The position numbers and the translations under genes were made by a program. A stretch of 64,000 nucleotides of DNA, from NCBI RefSeq assembly GCF_000411975.1, contig NZ_ASXG01000048.1, positions 1 through 64,000 of the forward strand, in the 5' to 3' direction. The DNA comes from Amycolatopsis orientalis DSM 43388. GTDB taxonomy: Bacteria; Actinomycetota; Actinomycetes; Mycobacteriales; Pseudonocardiaceae. Positions 53,489-62,492 of this stretch are shown here, piece by piece; the first letter of the stretch is position 1, and each line of letters opens with the position of its first letter. Below the pieces are notes generated by a model that was given only the letters and a program-made list of their open reading frames with translations, did no database searches and was not told where the DNA came from.

Positions 53489-53661
53489 TTGTCCCGGCCC
53501 TTTCCGAACAGGTCGCCGAGGTCGAGCTCGCCGTCGAGGACCCGGCCGACCACGAGCCCGATGATGCCGACCGCGAAGGTCACCAGGAAAGCGGTGAACC
53601 CCTGCGTGGCGGCCAGGCCGAGGATCAGCCCGGCGAGGATCCCGGTCTGCGTAGCGTTCAA
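53485..53661 (-). CDS. 58-aa membrane protein of the Asp23 operon (TTG start)
   Basis: The TTG at 53661 has AGGAGGGC 8 bases upstream. The product has one or two hydrophobic stretches (about residues 8-40: ILAGLILGLAATQGF and VTFAVGIIGLVVG) and a charged, acidic-basic tail ending GKGRDK. The stop overlaps the Asp23 gene (GTGA). It is too short for many gene finders. Small membrane proteins of the DUF2273 type accompany asp23 in other Gram-positives; the match here is by position and size only. Confidence 0.75.
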   Translation of the reverse strand: MNATQTGILAGLILGLAATQGFTAFLVTFAVGIIGLVVGRVLDGELDLGDLFGKGRDK

Positions 53662-53786
53662 CGTGCGCCCTCCTGGGATGTGCGTGCTGCGCGGTTGAGG
53701 TGGTGCCTGCTCTGCGGTGTTCGGTCCGGGCGCTGGCGGCGCGCGCGGCGTGGCCGGGGCGGTCGCGGCCCTCCGCGGCGGTCAGG

Positions 53787-54242
53787 TCATTCGACCCGGC
53801 TCGACTCGGGTTCGTCCTCCTCGCCGGGCAGGTGGACGTCGTTGACCGCGATGTTGACCTCGATCACCTCGAGCCCGGTGATCTGCTCGACCGAGGCGAT
53901 GACGTTGCGCCGCACGTCGCGGGCGACTTCCGCGATGCGGGCGCCGTACTCGACGACGACGTCGAGGTCGATCGCGGCCTGCTTCTCGCCGACCTCGACC
54001 GCGACGCCCGCGGTGGAGGTCGCGCCCGAGCCCGGGATCCGGTCCCGGATGGCCCCGATCGCCCGCGACACCCCGCCGCCGAGCGCGTGCACCCCGGCGA
54101 CCTCGCGCGTCGAGAGCGCCGCGATCTTCTGCACGACCAGCGACGAGATCGTGGTGCGGCCCGCGGTGTCCGTCTGGTCGGCCGACGCCAGCGCGGCGGA
54201 CGGGACAGCGGTGGGCACATCGGGCCGGTTCGTGCTCGGCAT
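53787..54242 (-). CDS. Asp23/Gls24 family envelope stress protein, 151 aa
   Basis: This second Asp23 protein has ISSLVVQKIAALSTREVAGVHALGG, VEVGEKQAAIDLDVVVEYGARI and EVNIAVNDVHLPGEE features of the family. The ATG at 54242 follows GAGGAAC. It begins the operon asp23 - 58 aa - asp23 - DUF6286 - AmaP. The 125-bp gap to the small gene has no gene. Length and N-terminal extension differ from the second copy, so the two may have different partners. Confidence 0.86.
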   Translation of the reverse strand: MPSTNRPDVPTAVPSAALASADQTDTAGRTTISSLVVQKIAALSTREVAGVHALGGGVSRAIGAIRDRIPGSGATSTAGVAVEVGEKQAAIDLDVVVEYGARIAEVARDVRRNVIASVEQITGLEVIEVNIAVNDVHLPGEEDEPESSRVE

Positions 54243-54778
54243 GGTTCCTCGCTCCCTGTGTGCGGACGTGGCGCGTCCAGTGTCGCCGCGAGCGGCTCGC
54301 GGCGCCGAGGACATGCCCGTTCGGAAGACCTCCCGACCGGGCGAAAACTCACGCGGCATCACTCGAATGGGTGAGTCGGCGGGCGGTCGGCGCGGGCAGC
54401 CGGTGCGGTCGGGGACTTGACCGGGGACAACGGGGGCGAGCCGTCGTGTGATGGCGGCAGTGCCGCGAACCCGTACGCCGGATGATCGGCCCGTGCGGGT
54501 CTGGTCAGCGGCTCGCAGGGGCTGGCGGCGGTACGGCGTGACCGGCCAGTCCGCCTCGGCGCGTGCGCACGGCCTGAGCGGCCGGCTGTCCTTGGCTGAG
54601 TGGTTTCGGGTCAGCGGCGCTTGCCTTTCAGCGCGACGGCCGGTGAGAGTCGCCACACGTGCCTGTGCCCGTTGGCGCTGGACGAGGCCGAAGGCGGCTC
54701 CGACCGGGGGATTCGCGGTTCGCGGCCGCGCTGAGGCGTGCCGAAGAGGGCGGGGCCGTCCGGATAGGCTCTCCGACC
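54243..54778. other. Intergenic region upstream of the Asp23 operon and zapE
   Basis: No gene is recognised in these 536 bp. A perfect 9-bp inverted repeat GCCGCGAGC-G-GCTCGCGGC lies at 54285-54303, 43 bp upstream of the asp23 start, and might be an operator. The rest is a GC-rich stretch containing the divergent promoters. Confidence 0.4.
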
Positions 54779-55822
54779 ATGCCCGCGCCTGCGCTGACCG
54801 ACCGGTTTCCCGAGCTGGGGGCCGACGAGCTGATCGCGTCCCTCGTGCCGCCGCCGCGGTTCGGCGAGGCTCGGTTCTCCACCTACCTGCCCAACCCGGA
54901 CGAGCCCAGCCAGGCGGCCGCGGTCGAGGCGTGTTCGGCGTTCGCCGCGCGGATCGGCGCGGCCAAGGCCAAGAAGTCCCGCCTGCGGTCGCTCTTCGGC
55001 GGCGGCGCGGCGATCCCGGACGGGCCGATGGGGCTTTACCTCGACGGCGGGTTCGGCGTCGGCAAGACCCACCTGCTGGCCTCGACGTGGCACGAGACTC
55101 CGGGGCCGAAGGCGTACGGGACGTTCGTCGAGCTGACCCACCTCGTCGGCGCGCTGGGGTTCGCCAACGCGGTTTCGCGGCTTTCCGAACACCGGCTGCT
55201 GGCGATCGACGAGTTCGAACTCGACGATCCCGGCGACACCACGCTGGTCAGCCGGCTGCTGCAGGAACTCACCGACGCGGGCGTCTATGTCGCGGCGACC
55301 TCCAACACCTTGCCGGACAAGCTCGGCGAGGGGCGGTTCGCGGCGGAGGACTTCCTGCGCGAGATCCAGGCGTTGTCGCGGCGGTTCGGCGTCGTCCGCG
55401 TCGACGGGCCGGACTACCGGCACCGCGGGCTGCCGGAGGCCCCGCCGCCGGTCGGCGACGACGAGATCGACGCGTCCGCGGCCGCGCACGAAGGGTCCAC
55501 TGTGGACGAATTCGGCGCGTTGACGAAGCATCTCGAGCGGCTGCACCCCTCGCGGTACGGGAAGCTGCTCGACGGGGTTCGGCGGGTACACCTCAAGCAC
55601 GTGACGCCGGTGCCGGACCAGATGGTCGGGCTTCGGCTGGTCGCGCTGGCGGACCGGTTGTACGACCGGGCGATTCCGGTGGTCGTGTCCGGCGTGCCGC
55701 TGCCTGAGTTGTTCAGCGAGGAGATGCTGAACGGCGGCTACCGCAAGAAGTATCTGCGGGCGATCAGCCGGTTGACGGCTCTCGCGCGCGACGCGGTGAC
55801 AGCGCCGCCCGCAGCGCGGTAA
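54779..55822 (+). CDS. zapE: AFG1/ZapE-family ATPase, 347 aa
   Basis: A P-loop ATPase with Walker A GGFGVGKT (residues 90-97), Walker B LLAIDEFEL and downstream sensor motifs (ATSNTLPD). ZapE in proteobacteria associates with FtsZ; the actinobacterial family member is of unknown role. ATG at 54779. It converges with the PAP2 gene and overlaps it by 59 bp at the 3' ends. Confidence 0.86.
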   Translation: MPAPALTDRFPELGADELIASLVPPPRFGEARFSTYLPNPDEPSQAAAVEACSAFAARIGAAKAKKSRLRSLFGGGAAIPDGPMGLYLDGGFGVGKTHLLASTWHETPGPKAYGTFVELTHLVGALGFANAVSRLSEHRLLAIDEFELDDPGDTTLVSRLLQELTDAGVYVAATSNTLPDKLGEGRFAAEDFLREIQALSRRFGVVRVDGPDYRHRGLPEAPPPVGDDEIDASAAAHEGSTVDEFGALTKHLERLHPSRYGKLLDGVRRVHLKHVTPVPDQMVGLRLVALADRLYDRAIPVVVSGVPLPELFSEEMLNGGYRKKYLRAISRLTALARDAVTAPPAAR

Positions 55823-56345
55823 CCACGGCGGCTGCGAAGCAAACTGCGCCGACGATGTCGGTGAGGTAGTGGTAGCCGAGGCCGATCATGCCTACCGCTG
55901 CGCAGCAAACCAGCACCGCGCCCACCGCGACGGCGACAGCCTTGAACCGGACCAGCAGTACTACAACGGTGAGCACGGCTACCAGGCTGACGGTGTGCCC
56001 GCTCGGGTAGACGAGGGTGCCGCCTTTCCAGCGGTCGAAGGCGGGTTTCAGCGCCCAGCTGTTCAGCGCGATGGCGACGAGCGGGCCTGCCACGGCGAGT
56101 AGGGCGTCGAGCCGGTTCCGTCGGTAGAGGCAGAGCGCGGCGATGACGACGATGGCCGGGATGAGCACGTACGGCTCGGTCGGCAGCACCAGCGCATTGA
56201 GCAAGCCTGGGTTCAGCGTCGAGGCAGACCGCTCGGCCCATTGGTCCACCGAGCCGGGTGCGTAGGGCGCGACGAGCAGTCCCAGCACAAGCGTGGCGAG
56301 CGCGCAGAGCGCCGCGAAGAGGGCGAGAGTTCGCCTGGCGGTCAC
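55764..56345 (-). CDS. PAP2-family phosphatase, membrane, 193 aa
   Basis: The phosphatidic-acid-phosphatase/PAP2 signatures are visible: K-x6-R-P-like KPAFDRWK, YPSGHTV and GYHYLTDIVG with a His. It has about five or six TM helices. GTG at 56345 is preferred over the alternative GTG at 56363 (199 aa). The 3' end overlaps zapE antisense by 59 bp, so the transcripts may interfere. Confidence 0.82.
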   Translation of the reverse strand: MTARRTLALFAALCALATLVLGLLVAPYAPGSVDQWAERSASTLNPGLLNALVLPTEPYVLIPAIVVIAALCLYRRNRLDALLAVAGPLVAIALNSWALKPAFDRWKGGTLVYPSGHTVSLVAVLTVVVLLVRFKAVAVAVGAVLVCCAAVGMIGLGYHYLTDIVGAVCFAAAVVTALRAALSPRRAREPSTG

Positions 56346-56420
56346 AGAGCGAAGCCTAGCCACCTTCGGGACAGTGCGCGGGTCTCCCTTTCGGCACCGA
56401 CGATCGGAGGGCTGACGGGG

Positions 56421-57475
56421 GACATCGAGATTCACGGGACTGTGGCGAACGGCTTCGAGACGGTCCGCGAGGAGTTCGGCGCGGTGGCCGGGGCGAACGC
56501 GGGCGTGCAGGTAGCGGTTCGTGTACCCGGTCGGCTGGTGGTCGATCTCTCGGCGTGCGAGGTCACGGGGGATACGTTGACCGGTGTCTATTCGTCGACC
56601 GAGGGGCGACCGCGCTGGTGGTGCAGGCCTGTGTGCTGGACGTGCCGGGCGCGCGCCACTGGCCAGTGTTCGCTGTCGCAGGCAAGGGCGGGAGCACGGT
56701 TCACGACGTGCTGACCCACCGTCCCGGCGTGCTCGGGGCGGATGGCGGACTGCTGCGAAGGAACTCGCGGACGACCGGGTGATTGCTCGACGGCTGGTCG
56801 GGTAGGGGCCGTTCTGGCGGCCGGGATCTGGTTACGGTTGCAGCGGATTCGCCGGTTCTCGATCGTGGCCGAGGTGGTCCGGCGGGTACCGGGCAGTCAG
56901 TGCAGGAGCATTTCGAGACCCGAATCCGCGAACCGTACGGTCTCGAGTTCTCTCTCGGGCTGCCGGAGCAGGAGGAACCCCGGTACCGCGAGGTGCTGGC
57001 GGGGCAGGTGAGCGCGGAGGAACTCGCGGCGGTCCAGGCGTCCGTGCCGAGTCCGTAACAGCTTGGCCGACATCGGCTACGGGCTCGGTTCGACCCCGCC
57101 GCACGACCAGGTCGCCTTCGCCAACGGGCGCCCGGCCAGGCTTCGGCAGCGCGCGCTGGCCGGGCTCTACGCGGCCGCGGCGTCCGGTTTGGACGGACGG
57201 CCGCCGTTGCTCGAACCGCGCACGCTCGACGAGTTCGCCATGCTCCGTTCCACCGGTCGCGACCTGGTGACCGGGGATGCGGGACAGTACGCGCTCGAGT
57301 TCCAGGCGAAGGGGTCGCGGGAGTGCGAAGGCGTTCGGGCACAACGGGTCCGCCGGTTCCGAGTCCTTCGTGGACCCGCGCAGCGGCCTCGCGTTCGGCG
57401 ACCCTCGGCGGAAGTTCTCCTCGTATCCGGAACACGACCGGCTGGCGGCGGCGCACGCGGCGGCCAGCCGGTGAA
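56421..57475 (+). pseudogene. Decayed serine hydrolase (beta-lactamase/EstB-like), multiple frameshifts
   Basis: Family-like fragments occur in order but in changing frames: IEIHGTVANGFETVREEFG (from 56424), the SxxK region now reading SSTEG and GATALVV, AVAGKGGSTVHDVLTH (56680s), TGQSVQEHFETRIREP (56880s), and a C-terminal FGHNGSAGSESFVDP near 57330-57400. At least four frame breaks are needed, and the catalytic Lys position reads Glu. The 56364-56420 gap before it is empty. This is a clear pseudogene. Confidence 0.8.
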
Positions 57476-57509
57476 AGCCAGCCGTCCGGGGTGATGCGAT
57501 GCTTGCCGC

Positions 57510-57860
57510 ATGTCGTTGTTCTCGCGCCGTCCGGCCGAAACCCCGTCCGGCAGCTTCCGTTTCCGGATCTCCGAGATCTACCAGATCCCGATGCGCGGAG
57601 TCGTGGTCACCGGCACGGTCACCGACGGCACCGTCCAAACCGGTGCGAACGCCGTGGTGCGGCTGCCCGGCGGGGCTCGCCAGGCCGTGGTGACGAGGAT
57701 CGAAACGGCGCGCCGCAAGAGGCAGTCCGCGGAAGCCGGTGCCGAGGCCGGGCTTTACCTGTCCGGTCTGAGCACCGACGACATCCCCACCGTTCCGGCC
57801 GGCGACGGGCAGCAGCAAGACAACACCGCGCTCAGCGGCGTCGAAGTGGTCTCGGCCTGA
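57510..57860 (+). CDS. EF-Tu domain-2-like protein, 116 aa
   Basis: A beta-barrel of the translation-factor domain 2 type: FRFRISEIYQIPMRGVVVTGTVTDG is the classical start, followed by AVVRLPGG and GAEAGLYLSGL. No GTPase domain is attached. ATG at 57510. Stand-alone copies are found in actinomycetes with unknown function; RNA or protein binding is possible. Confidence 0.8.
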   Translation: MSLFSRRPAETPSGSFRFRISEIYQIPMRGVVVTGTVTDGTVQTGANAVVRLPGGARQAVVTRIETARRKRQSAEAGAEAGLYLSGLSTDDIPTVPAGDGQQQDNTALSGVEVVSA

Positions 57861-58051
57861 ACTGACAGCATTCTGGCAGCGGCACACCGAGTGCAGTAAG
57901 CAGATGAATCGGCATCAGCCGCACCATCGTGGCGGCAGCGTCGCGGTCGATGCGTGGCCGCTCCGCAGGGCATGCGGTTCGTCCAGCAGCACGGTGTTGC
58001 GTGCCGCGCATCGAGCGGACCGCTTCGCGGCACGGTGCGACGGTCACACCC

Positions 58052-58083
58052 GGTGACCGCCGCCCGAAAAGACGGCGGTCACC
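58052..58083. terminator. Hairpin terminator next to rocD
   Basis: A perfect 11-bp stem (GGTGACCGCCG/CGGCGGTCACC) with a 10-base loop lies 8 bp past the rocD stop. The rest of the 57861-58090 gap shows no gene. Confidence 0.65.
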
Positions 58084-58090
58084 CAGCCAG

Positions 58091-59329
58091 TCAGCCGCGC
58101 ACGACCTGAGCGATCGCGTCGATCCCGCGGTCCAGTTCGGCTTCGGTGATCACCAGCGGCGGCGCGACGCGCAGCGTGCGGTCGTGCGTTTCCTTGCACA
58201 GCACGCCCAACTCGGCCAGCGCTTCGGACGCCGCTCGTCCGGTCGGGCCGCCCGGCTCGATGTCGACGCCCGCCCACAGGCCGCGTCCGCGCACCTCCGA
58301 GACGCCGTCGCCGACCAGTTTCGCCAGCCGTTCGTGCAGGTGTGCGCCGAGTTCGGTGGAGCGCTTCTGGTACTCGCCGGTCTGCAGCATCTGCACCACG
58401 GCGCGGCCGACCGCGCACGCCAGCGGGTTGCCGCCGAAGGTCGAGCCGTGTTCGCCCGGCTTGAGTACGCCCAGCACGGCGCGGCTGCCGACCACGGCCG
58501 ACACCGGGACGATGCCGCCGCCGAGGGCCTTGCCGAGCGTGTACAGGTCCGCGCGGACGCCTTCGTGCTCCAGCGCCAGCACAGTGCCGGTGCGCGCGAG
58601 ACCGGACTGGATCTCGTCGGCGATCATCAGCACGCCGTTCTCGTCGCACAGCCTGCGTACGGCGGCGAAGAACCCGGCGGGCGGAACGATGACGCCTGCC
58701 TCGCCCTGGATCGGCTCCATCAGCACCGCCGCGGTGCGCGGCGTGATGGCTGCCTTCAACGCTTCCGCGTCGCCATACGGCACCTGGACGAAGCCCGGGG
58801 TGAAGGGGCCGTAGTCGGCGCGCGCGGTCTCGTCGTCGGAGAACGAGACGATGGTGGTCGTGCGGCCGTGGAAGTTCGACCCGGCGACCACGATCTCCGC
58901 GGTGCCCGCCGGAACGCCCTTGACCTGGTAGGCCCACTTGCGCGCGACCTTCACCGCGGACTCGACGGCCTCGGCCCCGGAGTTCATCGGAAGCACCATT
59001 TCGGTGCCGGTCAGCTCGGCGAGTTCGCGGCAGAACAGGCCCAGCTGGTCGTGGTGGAACGCGCGGGACGTGAGCGTCACGCGGCCCAGCTGCTCGGTCG
59101 CGGCGGCGATCAGCTCGGGGTTGCGGTGGCCGAAGTTGAGCGCGGAGTAGCCGGCCAGGAAGTCCAGATAGGACTTGCCGGCCACGTCGGTCACCGAAGC
59201 GCCCTCGGCTTCGGCGATCACGACCGGAAGCGGATGGTAGTTGTGCGTGCTCCATTGCTCGTCGAGCGCGATGAAGCCGTCGGAGGTGGTGGGACGCGCG
59301 GTGCCGGCAGGCTGGACGGACGCTGTCAT
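58091..59329 (-). CDS. rocD: Ornithine aminotransferase, 412 aa
   Basis: A class III PLP aminotransferase converting ornithine to glutamate-5-semialdehyde. The PLP Lys is in YTLGKALGGG; NSGAEAVE, FHGRTT and EIQSGLARTG are all ornithine-aminotransferase-like features. Length is normal. It feeds the same intermediate as pruB/pruA at 44802-47375. It is divergent from the PPK2 gene. Confidence 0.9.
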   Translation of the reverse strand: MTASVQPAGTARPTTSDGFIALDEQWSTHNYHPLPVVIAEAEGASVTDVAGKSYLDFLAGYSALNFGHRNPELIAAATEQLGRVTLTSRAFHHDQLGLFCRELAELTGTEMVLPMNSGAEAVESAVKVARKWAYQVKGVPAGTAEIVVAGSNFHGRTTTIVSFSDDETARADYGPFTPGFVQVPYGDAEALKAAITPRTAAVLMEPIQGEAGVIVPPAGFFAAVRRLCDENGVLMIADEIQSGLARTGTVLALEHEGVRADLYTLGKALGGGIVPVSAVVGSRAVLGVLKPGEHGSTFGGNPLACAVGRAVVQMLQTGEYQKRSTELGAHLHERLAKLVGDGVSEVRGRGLWAGVDIEPGGPTGRAASEALAELGVLCKETHDRTLRVAPPLVITEAELDRGIDAIAQVVRG

Positions 59330-59513
59330 GCGTTCAGGCTAGAGGCCGTTCGCGGGGAGTTCAGCCGGGAAACGTTGCTTTCCCCCGTCGTTCGTTGCGC
59401 AATCGAGGGGGCGGACCGGCGAATCGCTGCGTCGCTCGCTCGACTGGATGACAACCCGCCAGGACCGCGGCACGGTCCCGGGGATCGCCGGCCGGTCCGG
59501 TTATCGTCCCGGG

Positions 59514-60368
59514 ATGGCGAAGAAGCAGCAGAACGGAAACCGGGTCCGCGACGCGCTCCGGGCGGGCGACGAGCTGCCGGACCCGGCTTCGTCGCCCGTG
59601 GGGCCGGGGAAGAAGGCGAAGGGCGGCAAGAAACTCGAGTCCGCCGGGGAGCAGCTCGCCGGGTTGCAGGAGGCGCTGTACGCGGAGGGCATCGGGGGCG
59701 GCAACCGCAGCGTCCTGCTGGTGCTGCAGGGCATGGACACCTCCGGCAAGGGCGGCACGGTCGGGCACGTGCTCGGGCTGGTGAACCCGATGGGCGTGCA
59801 GTACGCCGGGTTCAAGAAGCCGACGGCCGCCGAACGCAGGCACGACTTCCTCTGGCGGATCCGCAAGAAGCTCCCGTCGCCGGGCCACCTCGGCGTCTTC
59901 GACCGCTCGCACTACGAGGACGTGCTCGTCCCGCGCGTGCTCGGCCAGCTCTCCGCGGCCGAGCGGCGGCAGCGCTACACGCAGATCAACGCGTTCGAAA
60001 AGGAGCTGACCGACAACGGCACGGCCGTGGTGAAGGTGTTCCTGCACATCTCGCCGGAGGAGCAGCTCCGCCGGCTCACCGCGCGGCTCGACCGGCCGGA
60101 GAAGCGCTGGAAGTTCGACCCGTCGGACGTCGAGGCGAGGCGGCAGTGGCCCGCGTACGAGAAGGCGTACGCCGACGTGCTGAAGCGCACCTCGACCGCG
60201 CACGCTCCCTGGTACGTGGTGCCCGCCGACCGCAAGTGGTACCGGAACTGGGCGGTCGCCGAGCTGCTGGTCGAGACGCTGGCCGAGATGGACCCGAAGT
60301 TCCCCGAGCCGGCCTACGACGTCGAGGAGCAGCGGGCGGCGCTGCAGGCTGTTGGCGTGTCCGCCTGA
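59514..60368 (+). CDS. Polyphosphate kinase 2 family protein, 284 aa
   Basis: The PPK2 Walker A is GMDTSGKGG; the lid/Walker B region is FDRSHYEDVLV. It has the one-domain length of polyphosphate:NDP/AMP phosphotransferases. The N-terminus is basic. The ATG at 59514 is used. Followed by the S9 peptidase after about 20 bp. Confidence 0.9.
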   Translation: MAKKQQNGNRVRDALRAGDELPDPASSPVGPGKKAKGGKKLESAGEQLAGLQEALYAEGIGGGNRSVLLVLQGMDTSGKGGTVGHVLGLVNPMGVQYAGFKKPTAAERRHDFLWRIRKKLPSPGHLGVFDRSHYEDVLVPRVLGQLSAAERRQRYTQINAFEKELTDNGTAVVKVFLHISPEEQLRRLTARLDRPEKRWKFDPSDVEARRQWPAYEKAYADVLKRTSTAHAPWYVVPADRKWYRNWAVAELLVETLAEMDPKFPEPAYDVEEQRAALQAVGVSA

Positions 60369-60389
60369 TCATCTGAAAGAGTGCTGGTC

Positions 60390-62492
60390 GTGACCGATTC
60401 TGCACTCGACGACGTTCCGTTCCTCCGCCGGCAGGCCCGCACCCAGCGGTTCACTCTGGGCGCGCCCAAGCAGTTCCGGGTCGCCCCGGACGGTTCGCGG
60501 GTGCTGTTCCTGCGCAGCGCCACCGGCGCCGACCCGCGGCACAGCCTGTGGTCGTTCGACCTCGCGACCGGCGAGGAGACGAAGCTGATCGACGCGGCCG
60601 AGCTGGTGTCCGGCGACGAGGACCTGCCGCCGGAGGAGCGGGCGCGCCGCGAACGGGCCCGGGAGACTGGCGGCGGCGTGGTGGCCTTCGGCGTCGACGA
60701 CGCGTTCACCGTCGTCACCTTCACGCTGTCGGGCAAGCTGTACACGCTCGACCTCGCGAGCGGCGAGACGCGCATCCTGGTCGACGGGTCGGTGATCGAC
60801 CCGCGGCCGAACCCGACCGGCACGCATGTCGCGTACGTGCGCGAGCGCCGCCTGCACGTGATCGAGCTGGCGACCGGCGAGGACCGCGTGCTCGTCGGCG
60901 AGGACAACGAGGACGTCACGTGGGGGCTCGCGGAGTTCATCGCGGGCGAGGAGATGGACCGCACTCGCGGCTACTGGTGGGCGCCGGACGGGCGCAGCCT
61001 GATCGTGGAGCGCGCGGACCGCGGTCCGGTGCCGCGCTGGACGATCGGCGACCCGGCGAACCCGCAGCAGCCGGCGAACGTCGTGGCGTATCCGTCGGCG
61101 GGCTCGCCGAACGCGGACGTGTCGCTGGCCGTGCTCGGCCTGGACGGCAGCCGCGTCGATGTGGCCCGAGGTGACTGGGAGTACCTGGTGACCGTGCATT
61201 GGTCGGCGGGCGGGCAGCCGCTGCTGGCCGTGCAGCCGCGGGACCAGAAGCGGCTGACCGTGCTGGCGCTGGACCCGTCCGACGGTTCGGTCGCCGAGGT
61301 GCACACCGAGACCGACGAGCACTGGGTCGAGATTTTCCAGGGCGTGCCCGCGTGGACCGCGGACGGCAAGCTGGTGGTGGAAAGCGCCGCGGACGGCGAC
61401 CACCGGCTCCTGGTGGACGGCAAGCCGGTCACGCCGCCCGGGATGCAGCTGCGGATGGTGCTGCACGTCGCCGACGAAATCCTCTTTACCGCTTCGGAAG
61501 ACGACCCGACGCAGGTGCACCTGTACCGCACCGAAGGCGACACGGTGCGCCGGTTGTCCCCAACGGACGGCGTGCACGTCGGTTCGGGCAGCGCCGCGCT
61601 CACCGTGCTGTCCTCGTGGAGCCTCGACCACAGCGGGCCGAGGGTGACCGTGCTGCGCGACGGCATCGAGATCGGTTCCATCGCATCGTCCACTGTGGAC
61701 CCGGAGATCGTGCCGAACCTGACCTGGCTCACGCTCGGCGAACGTCGGCTGCGCGCCGCTTTGGTGCTGCCGCGCGGGTACGAGCCGGACGAGGGCAAGC
61801 TGCCGGTGCTGCTCGACCCGTACGGGGGGCCGCACGCGCAGCGGGTTCTGCAGAGCCGCAACGCTTTCCTCACTCCGCAGTGGCTCGCCGACCAGGGCTT
61901 CGCCGTGCTGGTCGTGGACGGCCGCGGGTCGCCCGGCCGAGGACCGGCTTGGGAGAAGGAGATCGCGGGCAAGCTCGCCGACGTCACGCTGGCCGACCAG
62001 GTCGACGCCCTGCACGCGGCGGCCGAGACGCACCCCGAACTGGACCTGGAGCGGGTCGCGATCCGCGGCTGGTCCTACGGCGGCTACCTGTCCGCGCTCG
62101 CCGTCCTGCGCCGGCCGGACGTGTTCCACGCGGCGGTCGCCGGCGCGCCGGTCACCGACTGGTCGCTGTACGACACCCACTACACCGAGCGTTACCTCGG
62201 CAAGCCGGACGACGAACCGGAAAGCTACGAGCACAACTCGCTCATCGCGAGTGCCGGTTCGCTCGAGCGGGCATTGATGATCGTGCACGGCCTCGCCGAC
62301 GACAACGTCTTCCCGGCGCACGCGCTGCGGCTGTCTTCGGCGCTGCTGGCGAAGGGCCGTCCGCACGTCTTCCTGCCGCTCGCGGGTGCGACGCACATGA
62401 CGCCGCAGGCCGAGGAGGTCGCGGAGAATCTCATGCGGCTGCAGGTCGAGTGGATCCACCGGGAACTGGCCGCGGCCGGGAAGGAGAGCTGA
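60390..62492 (+). CDS. S9-family (DPP IV-like) prolyl oligopeptidase, 700 aa
   Basis: The N-terminal beta-propeller (about residues 20-420) is followed by an alpha/beta-hydrolase domain with the nucleophile in RGWSYGGYLSA, and the His in ATHMTPQ. GRGSPGRGPAWEKE is also typical of S9 DPP IV. No signal peptide is seen, so it is cytosolic. GTG at 60390 is chosen over GTG at 60381. It overlaps the following gene by one base (TGATG). Confidence 0.88.
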   Translation: MTDSALDDVPFLRRQARTQRFTLGAPKQFRVAPDGSRVLFLRSATGADPRHSLWSFDLATGEETKLIDAAELVSGDEDLPPEERARRERARETGGGVVAFGVDDAFTVVTFTLSGKLYTLDLASGETRILVDGSVIDPRPNPTGTHVAYVRERRLHVIELATGEDRVLVGEDNEDVTWGLAEFIAGEEMDRTRGYWWAPDGRSLIVERADRGPVPRWTIGDPANPQQPANVVAYPSAGSPNADVSLAVLGLDGSRVDVARGDWEYLVTVHWSAGGQPLLAVQPRDQKRLTVLALDPSDGSVAEVHTETDEHWVEIFQGVPAWTADGKLVVESAADGDHRLLVDGKPVTPPGMQLRMVLHVADEILFTASEDDPTQVHLYRTEGDTVRRLSPTDGVHVGSGSAALTVLSSWSLDHSGPRVTVLRDGIEIGSIASSTVDPEIVPNLTWLTLGERRLRAALVLPRGYEPDEGKLPVLLDPYGGPHAQRVLQSRNAFLTPQWLADQGFAVLVVDGRGSPGRGPAWEKEIAGKLADVTLADQVDALHAAAETHPELDLERVAIRGWSYGGYLSALAVLRRPDVFHAAVAGAPVTDWSLYDTHYTERYLGKPDDEPESYEHNSLIASAGSLERALMIVHGLADDNVFPAHALRLSSALLAKGRPHVFLPLAGATHMTPQAEEVAENLMRLQVEWIHRELAAAGKES

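Noticed and set aside
54448..54778. Gene before zapE
   Set aside because: The frame continues through zapE in another frame and has no conserved domain.
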